From assembly GCA_030638405.1 (NCBI GenBank), contig DAOWER010000246.1, positions 1-19,184 on the forward strand: a stretch of DNA of 19,184 nucleotides, written 5' to 3'. Positions within the stretch are counted from its first letter, which is position 1; each line of letters begins with the position of its first letter. A program made the translations under genes and the position numbers. Source of the DNA: Candidatus Eiseniibacteriota bacterium (GTDB lineage Bacteria > Joyebacterota > Joyebacteria > Joyebacterales > Joyebacteraceae). A model generated the notes under the pieces. It saw only the letters and a program-made list of their open reading frames with translations, was not told the DNA's origin and ran no database searches. This document shows positions 13,884-19,184 of the stretch, piece after piece.

Positions 13884-14855
13884 GTGCGAGCTCTTGTGCT
13901 TCTGTCCGGGGGGCTTGACAGCATCCTGGCGGCGCGCCTTCTGTTGGAGCAGGGCATCGAGGTCGTCGGCATCAGCTTCGTGTCCTCGTTCTTCGACGCC
14001 GAGAAGGCCAGGAAAAGCGCCCAGGAGATTGACATCGAGCTCGTCGAGATCGACATCAGCGAAGACATACTCCGGCTGATCGAAGCTCCCAAGTATGGGT
14101 TCGGGAAGAACATGAATCCCTGCATCGACTGCCACGCGCTCATGATCAGGCGCGCGGCCGAGCGCATGGAAGAGCTGGGAGCGTCGTTCATTGCCACGGG
14201 TGAGGTGGTCGGTCAGCGGCCGAAGTCCCAGATGCGCTACGGCCTCGAGGCCGTCGAACGGGAAGCGAACGTCAAAGGGTACCTGCTCCGCCCGCTCTCC
14301 GCGAAGCTGCTCCAGCCGACGGTCCCGGAGAAGGAGGGGTGGGTCGACCGGGAGAAGCTGCTCGGGCTGCACGGACGGACGAGGAAGCCGCAGCTGGATC
14401 TGGCGGAACGCTTCGGCGTCAAGCAATACGAGTCGCCCGCCGGCGGGTGCCTTCTCACCGACGAGAATTTCGCCCGCGCCATGCGCGACCTCAAGGACCA
14501 CGAGGGGCTGAGCGACCCGGGGGTCAGGCTCCTTTCGATCGGCAGGCAGTTCAGGCTGTCGGAGCGGGCCAAGCTCGCGGTCGGACGGAACCACGCCGAG
14601 AACGAGAAGCTGTTCTCACTCGATATGCCCGGTGCGCTCTACGTCAAGGCGGTGGCATGCAGGGGGCCGGTGGGCGTCATCACCGGCGCACCCCTGGCGG
14701 AGGACGAGCAGCTTGCGGGTGCGGTAGTGGCGAGGTACGCCGATACGGGTGAAGCCGAGAGCATCGCCGTCGAGATCAGGAGTGACGCGGGGTCGCGCAC
14801 GATCGAGGTTGCGCCTCTGACGTCGAGGGAAGTCAGGGGGCTGGCCGTCAAATGA
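13884..14855 (+). CDS. PP-loop thiouridylase-like protein with NFACT-R-like C-terminal domain
   Basis: A 323-residue protein of the ATP-pyrophosphatase (PP-loop) group, related to tRNA thiolation enzymes (MnmA/ThiI), often labelled tRNA 2-thiouridylase-like. SGGLDS (8-13) is the ATP-binding PP-loop. NPCIDCH (Cys80, Cys83) and SPAGGCLLTD (Cys189) are candidate sulfur-handling cysteines. The C-terminal part (about 210-323) has GVRLLSIGRQFRL and KLAVGRNHAENEKL, resembling the NFACT-R RNA-binding domain that is fused to such enzymes in some bacteria. It probably modifies an RNA, most likely tRNA; the target is unknown. GTG 13884 is chosen as start, with GGAAGGG at 13868-13874; the open frame extends back through selC to 13755, but that part is the tRNA. 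It sits right after selC and overlaps the next gene by ATGA. Confidence 0.82.
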   Translation: MRALVLLSGGLDSILAARLLLEQGIEVVGISFVSSFFDAEKARKSAQEIDIELVEIDISEDILRLIEAPKYGFGKNMNPCIDCHALMIRRAAERMEELGASFIATGEVVGQRPKSQMRYGLEAVEREANVKGYLLRPLSAKLLQPTVPEKEGWVDREKLLGLHGRTRKPQLDLAERFGVKQYESPAGGCLLTDENFARAMRDLKDHEGLSDPGVRLLSIGRQFRLSERAKLAVGRNHAENEKLFSLDMPGALYVKAVACRGPVGVITGAPLAEDEQLAGAVVARYADTGEAESIAVEIRSDAGSRTIEVAPLTSREVRGLAVK

Positions 14856-15367
14856 TGAGGCGCGCGGGAATCGGGGCAGCCGCCTTCACGGTCATCCTGG
14901 CCGTGCTCTCCCCGGCGGCCTCGGGCGCCGCGGACGGAAGCGAACCGTCGACGCAGGGTGACTCGCGCCGGCACCACGGCACGACCGCGATGGTGGCCTC
15001 GGCGGTGTATCCGGGGCTCGGACAGCTGCTGAACGGGGCGGAGCCCAAGGCCGCGATCATCAGCGCGGTGGAGGTCCTCCTCGTGGCCGGCCTCGTCGTC
15101 GAGGACCGTCGCGCACGGAACTCACTGAGGCTGTACAAGCAGACGAACGACAACCGTTACTACGACGACTATTCGGAGCACTTCGACAACAGGCAGGCGC
15201 TGATCTGGTGGGCCGCCATCGCGGCGCTCTACGGTCTGACGGACGCCTACGTGGACGCGCACCTGGCGGGCTTCGAGGATTCCCCCGCCCCCCGCGTGGA
15301 GAGTTCCTTCGGACGGGACGGCACCGGTGGTGCGGAGGTCCGCGTCGGCCTGACATTCAGATTCTAG
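14852..15367 (+). CDS. DUF5683-like membrane protein, function unknown
   Basis: 171 residues. An N-terminal signal peptide (hydrophobic 7-24, ending near SGAADG) is followed by the motif ASAVYPGLGQLLNGAEPKAA (49-68), which recalls DUF5683 proteins of the Bacteroidetes/FCB groups (P-G-x-G-Q-x-x-N...K). Two hydrophobic helices are visible at about 66-83 and 115-130 (LIWWAAIAALYGLTDAYVDA), with a Tyr/Asp-rich connecting segment. The C-terminus ends in alternating hydrophobic residues with a final Phe (VRVGLTFRF), as in outer-membrane-associated proteins. The start overlaps the upstream stop (ATGATGAGG), so it is translationally coupled to the PP-loop gene; ATG 14855 is also possible. No function is known, and the coupling to a tRNA-modification-like enzyme is unexplained. 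Confidence 0.75.
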   Translation: MMRRAGIGAAAFTVILAVLSPAASGAADGSEPSTQGDSRRHHGTTAMVASAVYPGLGQLLNGAEPKAAIISAVEVLLVAGLVVEDRRARNSLRLYKQTNDNRYYDDYSEHFDNRQALIWWAAIAALYGLTDAYVDAHLAGFEDSPAPRVESSFGRDGTGGAEVRVGLTFRF

Positions 15368-15416
15368 ACCAGAGATCACGAGGCTCTCACTTCGAGCCGG
15401 CGAGGAGGCAGACAGG

Positions 15417-16052
15417 ATGGGGAAGAAGGCAGGCACATCAGCGAAGAAGACGAAGCGGAAGAACGCCTTCCGCGACTTCGTCGAGACGGTCGTCACCGCG
15501 GTCCTGCTGGCCCTCGTCCTCAGGGCCTTCGTCGTCCAGACGTTCAGGATACCGTCCGGCTCGATGGAGAACACTCTGCTGGTAGGCGACTTCCTCATTG
15601 TCAACAAGTTCATCTATGGCATCAAGGTCCCGTTCACCGACAATCGCCTGCCCGGCATCCGGGAGCCGCGCTACGGCGACGTCATCGTCTTCCAGTACCC
15701 GAATCCCGACCCGCGTTCCCGGAAGGAGAACTACGTCAAGCGCTGCGTCGGGACCCCGGGAGACATCATCGAGCTCAAGAACAACGTCCTCTACGTGAAC
15801 GGCGAGCGGAAGGACGAGAGCTTCATCAAGCTCAAGCCTCCGACGCCGCGCTGGGCGGACTACGGTCCCATCAAGGTCCCCGAGGGTTCCCTCTTCATGA
15901 TGGGGGACAACAGGAATTGGAGCGCCGACAGCCGTGACTGGGGATTCCTGGACACGGGTCTCATGAAGGGCAAGGCCGTCGCCATCTACTGGTCCTGGGA
16001 CGGGAAGAACAGGCGGCCGCGCTTCGAGCGGCTCTTCGACGTCATTCGCTGA
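15417..16052 (+). CDS. lepB: Signal peptidase I
   Basis: A membrane protease that removes signal peptides from exported proteins. The 211 residues have a Lys-rich cytoplasmic start, one transmembrane helix (about 21-40) and the S26 catalytic core facing outwards. The nucleophile is Ser49 in RIPSGSMENTL, and the general base is Lys108 in YVKRCVGTPGD. The conserved box GDNRNWSADSRDWG (163-176) confirms the family. ATG 15417 has GGAGG at about 15403-15407. The gene lies 49 nt after the DUF5683-like gene and ends just upstream of the hrcA promoter, so it is probably not part of the heat-shock operon. There are many lipoproteins and secreted proteins in this window, but lipoproteins use signal peptidase II, not this enzyme. 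Confidence 0.95.
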   Translation: MGKKAGTSAKKTKRKNAFRDFVETVVTAVLLALVLRAFVVQTFRIPSGSMENTLLVGDFLIVNKFIYGIKVPFTDNRLPGIREPRYGDVIVFQYPNPDPRSRKENYVKRCVGTPGDIIELKNNVLYVNGERKDESFIKLKPPTPRWADYGPIKVPEGSLFMMGDNRNWSADSRDWGFLDTGLMKGKAVAIYWSWDGKNRRPRFERLFDVIR

Positions 16053-16087
16053 CACCACGACAGCTCCCATTCCGCGCCCCTTTCGGC

Positions 16088-16116
16088 TTGACACCCGACT
16101 CGCGTCGCGTTATCTT
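16088..16116 (+). promoter_or_regulatory. Sigma70-type promoter of the hrcA-grpE-dnaK operon
   Basis: TTGACA (16088-16093, perfect -35) and TATCTT (16111-16116) are spaced by 17 bp. The predicted start (about 16123) falls in the first arm of the CIRCE operator, as in many HrcA-controlled operons. Confidence 0.8.
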
Positions 16117-16121
16117 CCGTC

Positions 16122-16148
16122 TTAGCACTCTTACAAGGAGAGTGCTAA
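16122..16148 (+). promoter_or_regulatory. CIRCE operator (HrcA-binding inverted repeat)
   Basis: TTAGCACTC (16122-16130), a 9-nt spacer and GAGTGCTAA (16140-16148) form a perfect match to the CIRCE consensus TTAGCACTC-N9-GAGTGCTAA. It lies over the predicted transcription start and 25 nt before hrcA. HrcA bound here blocks transcription until heat shock titrates GroE away from it. Confidence 0.98.
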
Positions 16149-16173
16149 GAACCCGTTCCAGGAGCGAGACGGC

Positions 16174-17202
16174 GTGCGCGGAGTCGAACTGACCGACAGA
16201 GAGAGCACCATACTGCAGTCGATCATCGACGGCTACGTCCGGGAGGCGAAGCCGGTCAGTTCGAGTGCGGTCGTGCGCATGAGCTCCGTCAGCTTGAGCT
16301 CGGCCACGGTCAGGAACGTCATGCGCGCGTTGGAAGAGAAGGGGCTGATACTCCAGCCTCACACTTCCGCCGGGCGCATCCCGACGGACTTGGGCTACCG
16401 CTACTACGTCGACAATCTGGTCAAGCCCGCCGGTCTGACGCTCAGTGAACGGAACGCGATCGCGAGCGAGCTGGTCAAGCTGGTGCACTGTGACCTCGCG
16501 ACCGTGCTCGCCGGGATCTCTCATATGGTCAGTGAGGCTTCCAGGGAGATGGCCGTCGCGGTCGCTCCCTCCGGAGGGGGACAGGTCATCGAGCAGGTGG
16601 CGCTCGTCGCCATCGGTGAGGGCCGCATCATGGCGGTCGTGGCCACGGACGTCGGTCCGACACGGACCGCCGTCCTCACGACGGACGGCACGTTCCACAG
16701 GACCGAGGTGACGAGGGCGTCCGACCTTCTGAATGAGTGGCTGCGGGGCGTGACGCTCTCGAGGGCTTCCGCAACGATCGAAAGGCGGCTCGGGGAGCAG
16801 GACCCGGCGCCGGGCGACTGGCTGGCCGGACTACTGGACGGGGTTCGAGTCTTCCTGAGTCCTGGCGGAGGAGACCGCATCCACTACGAGGGCGCACGCT
16901 ACATCTTCCGCCACCCGGAGTTCTCGACCGATGCGGCCTCACTGGGGGAGATCTTCGACAGCGAGGAGACGTTGGCCGATGTCGTCCGTGGTCCGGCCGA
17001 GGCGGCCGAGGTGCGGGTGGTCATCGGGGCTGAGAACGCCCGTAGCGGCATGAGCCGGATGTCCCTTATCGCAGGCACATACAGGATCGGCGGCGCCGTG
17101 GCCCGAATGGGCGTGATCGGGCCGACGCGGATGAAATACCCGAGGTTGATAGGCCTCGTAGGCTACTTCTCGAAGGTTCTCGACGACCTGCTCGCGGAGT
17201 AG
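16174..17202 (+). CDS. hrcA: Heat-inducible transcription repressor HrcA
   Basis: A DNA-binding repressor of class I heat-shock genes that acts at CIRCE. The 342 residues match the family. The N-terminal winged helix has ELTDRESTILQSIIDGYVREAKPVSSSAV and SSATVRNVMRALEEKGLILQPHTSAGRIPTDLGYRYYVD, both characteristic. The centre holds the GAF-like dimerisation domain. The C-terminus has VRVVIGAENARSGMSRMSLIAGTYRIGGAVARMGVIGPTRMKYPRLIGLVGY, another hallmark. The start is GTG 16174, with AGGAG at 16160-16164. The CIRCE just upstream means HrcA controls its own operon. Confidence 0.97.
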   Translation: MRGVELTDRESTILQSIIDGYVREAKPVSSSAVVRMSSVSLSSATVRNVMRALEEKGLILQPHTSAGRIPTDLGYRYYVDNLVKPAGLTLSERNAIASELVKLVHCDLATVLAGISHMVSEASREMAVAVAPSGGGQVIEQVALVAIGEGRIMAVVATDVGPTRTAVLTTDGTFHRTEVTRASDLLNEWLRGVTLSRASATIERRLGEQDPAPGDWLAGLLDGVRVFLSPGGGDRIHYEGARYIFRHPEFSTDAASLGEIFDSEETLADVVRGPAEAAEVRVVIGAENARSGMSRMSLIAGTYRIGGAVARMGVIGPTRMKYPRLIGLVGYFSKVLDDLLAE

Positions 17203-17239
17203 GCGCGAACCGACGCCGGAGGGAGTTCGAGTCACAGAC

Positions 17240-17806
17240 ATGACGAAGAAGAAACGTAAGGAAGAGAAACAGCCAGACGAGGCGCCCGCCGCACGCAACG
17301 TCGGGAACGGGGCGCTCGCCGGGACACCCGGTGCCGATGAGCAGGGCGCGGACGCCGGGATCGAGGATCTGAGGGCCGAGCTGGACGAGCTGAACGGCAA
17401 GTGGCTCAGGGCTCTCGCGGACCTCGACAACTACAGGAAGCGTGTCGAGAGGGACAGGCGCAGGTGGTCGGCGGCGGCGCGCGAGGAGATCATCCTCGAT
17501 CTGCTCGAGGTGGTGGACAACTTCGAGAGGGCGCTCGCCTGCGGAGACCCGAGTGGCCCTTCCGAGGGCGGTTCCCTCAGAGGGGGCGTGGAGCTCATTC
17601 TCAAGCACCTCACGGACATTCTCGGGAAGCACGGCGTAACGCCGATAGAAACGCGCGCGTGCGAGTTCGACCCCAACCTTCACGAGGCCGTGGGGCATGT
17701 GGAATCGGCCGGGCACGGCCCGGATCACATCGTTGAAGAGACCCAGAGAGGGTACCTGCTGGGAGAGAGATTGCTTCGCTGTTCGAAAGTCATTGTATCG
17801 AAGTAA
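17240..17806 (+). CDS. grpE: Nucleotide exchange factor GrpE
   Basis: The co-chaperone that releases ADP from DnaK and senses temperature through its long coiled coil. 188 residues. A charged, disordered N-terminus (1-40) is followed by the coiled-coil helix (about 41-90, IEDLRAELDELNGKWLRALADLDNYRKRVERDRR) and the C-terminal beta domain, with FDPNLHEAVGHVE and the signature VEETQRGYLLGERLLRCSKVIVSK near the end. It starts 37 nt after hrcA; the GGAGGG at about 17218-17223 is rather far (about 16 nt) from the ATG. It is part of the hrcA-grpE-dnaK operon. Confidence 0.96.
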   Translation: MTKKKRKEEKQPDEAPAARNVGNGALAGTPGADEQGADAGIEDLRAELDELNGKWLRALADLDNYRKRVERDRRRWSAAAREEIILDLLEVVDNFERALACGDPSGPSEGGSLRGGVELILKHLTDILGKHGVTPIETRACEFDPNLHEAVGHVESAGHGPDHIVEETQRGYLLGERLLRCSKVIVSK

Positions 17807-17822
17807 CGCGGTGAGCCGCGTG

Positions 17823-17864
17823 GTGCGCCGCATGAGGCGCACACCCGGACGGGCGGGACGCCCG
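17823..17864 (+). other. Tandem hairpins in the grpE-dnaK spacer
   Basis: GTGCGCC (17823-17829) pairs with GGCGCAC (17836-17842) around a 6-nt loop, and CGGGCG (17850-17855) pairs with CGCCCG (17859-17864) around GGA. Both lie between the grpE stop and the dnaK ribosome-binding site (GGAGG, 17881-17885). No T tract follows. They may mark an mRNA processing or stability site that lets dnaK be expressed above hrcA and grpE, as is common; this is inference. Confidence 0.45.
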
Positions 17865-17895
17865 CCGGCGGCGGCTCGAAGGAGGACACACTGGT

Positions 17896-19184
17896 ATGAG
17901 CAAGGTCATAGGAATCGACTTGGGTACGACGAACTCGTGTGTGGCCGTGATGGAGGGTGGTGAGGCCACCGTCATCCCGAGCCCCGAGGGCTCGCGCACG
18001 ACGCCCTCGGTTGTCGCCTTCACCAAGAAGGGTGAGAGGCTGGTTGGCCAGGTCGCGAAACGTCAGGCGGTAACGAACCCCGAGAACACCATCTTCTCCA
18101 TCAAGCGCTTCATGGGAAGACGGTACGGCGAGGTCAGTGAGGAGATGGGACTCGTCCCCTACAAGGTCACGAAGAACGACGGCGGCGAGGTCAGGATCGA
18201 GGCTCTCGGCAAGTCGTATGCCCCGCCGGAGATATCGGCGATGATCCTGGCCGCCATGAAGAACGCGGCCGAGGAGCACCTGGGCGAGAAGGTCGAGAGG
18301 GCGGTCATCACGGTACCTGCCTACTTCAACGACTCGCAGCGACAGGCGACCAAGGACGCCGGGAAGATCGCCGGCCTCGAGGTCCTTCGCATCATCAACG
18401 AGCCGACCGCGGCGTCGCTTGCGTACGGCCTCGACAAGAAGGGACAAGAGAAGATCGCCGTCTACGACTTCGGCGGCGGGACGTTTGACATCTCGATCCT
18501 CGAGATCGACGAGGGGCTCGTCAAGGTGCTGGCCACGAACGGCGATACGCACCTGGGCGGCGACAACCTGGACCAGCGCGTGATCGACTGGATCGCCGAC
18601 GAGTTCAAGAAGGACAGCGGCATCGATCTCCGCGGCGACGCCATGGCCCTGCAGCGGCTCAAGGAGGCGGCCGAGAAGGCCAAGTGCGAGCTGTCGAGCA
18701 CGCTCGAGACCGACATCAATCTTCCCTTCATCACGGCGGATTCCAGCGGTCCGAAGCACCTGACCATGAAACTGACGCGGGCGAAGCTCGAGTCTCTGGT
18801 CGAGGACCTGGTCGACAGGACGACCGGGCCGTGCAAGAAGGCGCTGGCGGACGCTAAGGTCTCGCCCGCAGACATAGACGAGGTCGTGCTGGTCGGTGGG
18901 ACGACCCGCATGCCGGCGGTCCAGGAGAAGGTGAAGGCCATCTTCGGGAAGGACCCACACAAGGGCGTGAATCCGGACGAGGTCGTCGCCGTGGGCGCCG
19001 CCATCCAGGGCGCCATCCTCTCAGGGGAGGCCGACGTCAAGGACGTGCTGCTCCTGGATGTTACTCCTCTCTCGCTCGGGATCGAAACGCTCGGTGGCGT
19101 GATGACCCCGCTCATCGAGCGCAACACGACCATCCCGACCAAGAAGAGCCAGATCTTCTCGACGGCGGCGGACAGCCAGCCCGC
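17896..19184 (+). CDS. dnaK: Chaperone protein DnaK (Hsp70), N-terminal part
   Basis: The ATP-driven chaperone for protein folding and stress repair. The gene runs off the right edge after 429 complete codons (the full protein is usually about 600-650). The visible part covers the whole nucleotide-binding domain and the start of the substrate domain. Motifs: IGIDLGTTNSCVAVMEGG (5-22, phosphate 1), RAVITVPAYFNDSQRQATKDAG, INEPTAASLAYGLDKK, the signature IAVYDFGGGTFDISILEI (phosphate 2), VVLVGGTTRMPAVQEKV, and the interdomain linker region VLLLDVTPLSLGIETLGG. The ATG has GGAGG at 17881-17885. It is the third gene of the CIRCE-controlled operon; a DnaJ gene, if present, would be beyond the window. 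Confidence 0.98.
   Translation, partial: MSKVIGIDLGTTNSCVAVMEGGEATVIPSPEGSRTTPSVVAFTKKGERLVGQVAKRQAVTNPENTIFSIKRFMGRRYGEVSEEMGLVPYKVTKNDGGEVRIEALGKSYAPPEISAMILAAMKNAAEEHLGEKVERAVITVPAYFNDSQRQATKDAGKIAGLEVLRIINEPTAASLAYGLDKKGQEKIAVYDFGGGTFDISILEIDEGLVKVLATNGDTHLGGDNLDQRVIDWIADEFKKDSGIDLRGDAMALQRLKEAAEKAKCELSSTLETDINLPFITADSSGPKHLTMKLTRAKLESLVEDLVDRTTGPCKKALADAKVSPADIDEVVLVGGTTRMPAVQEKVKAIFGKDPHKGVNPDEVVAVGAAIQGAILSGEADVKDVLLLDVTPLSLGIETLGGVMTPLIERNTTIPTKKSQIFSTAADSQP

Overview
The window is a gene-dense, GC-rich (visibly about 65% G+C) piece of bacterial chromosome. Every supportable gene lies on the + strand. I see no insertion sequence, phage gene, CRISPR array or integration signature, so it reads as core genome. 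The lineage is inferred, not shown. Points towards an uncultured FCB-superphylum-like group (Eisenbacteria/Krumholzibacteria/Latescibacteria type) are TPR lipoproteins with a 'YYNTFY'-type start after the lipid cysteine, a DUF5683-like protein, an actinobacterial/archaeal-type inositol-phosphate synthase, an archaeal-type GlmM, and an hrcA-grpE-dnaK locus under a CIRCE operator.

Region 1 (1-3250): the 3' end of inositol-3-phosphate synthase, followed by two GC-rich hairpins. Then come thymidylate kinase (tmk) and a C-terminal-processing S41 protease joined by an ATGA overlap, closed by a 13-bp UUCG-loop hairpin that is the best terminator candidate here. Region 2 (3278-5160): dusB, whose promoter -10 box sits 6 nt before the ATG (probably a leaderless mRNA), then a LysM+TPR lipoprotein. 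Region 3 (5198-6852): two overlapping ECF-transporter ATPases (EcfA1, EcfA2) with no EcfT nearby; the first lacks the switch histidine. Region 4 (6863-9253): pyrR with its own extended -10 promoter and a leader hairpin that would cover its ribosome-binding site, then a TPR lipoprotein carrying a 4 x 36-bp in-frame repeat. Region 5 (9319-12560): glmM-glmS, the amino-sugar branch supplying glucosamine phosphates for UDP-GlcNAc and the cell envelope.

Region 6 (12642-15367) is the most interesting part. It is a selenium locus: selD, in which an in-frame TGA replaces the catalytic Cys codon (SelD is itself a selenoprotein) with a SECIS-like hairpin just downstream; then the selenocysteine tRNA gene (selC, anticodon TCA, CCA encoded); then a PP-loop thiouridylase-like protein with an NFACT-R-like C-terminus; then a DUF5683-like membrane protein overlapping it by 4 nt. 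The selD reading frame is only complete if TGA is read as Sec, so a standard gene caller would truncate it. SelD makes selenophosphate, selC supplies the tRNA, and their joint product is needed to make SelD itself.

Region 7 (15417-19184): signal peptidase I (lepB), then a perfect CIRCE element over the hrcA transcription start, hrcA, grpE and the first 429 codons of dnaK, which runs off the window. This is the classic HrcA-controlled heat-shock operon. No gene-free stretch exceeds 300 bases; the longest intervals are 13689-13883 (holds selC), 16053-16173 (promoter and CIRCE), 3192-3313 (terminator and dusB promoter) and 836-936 (two hairpins).
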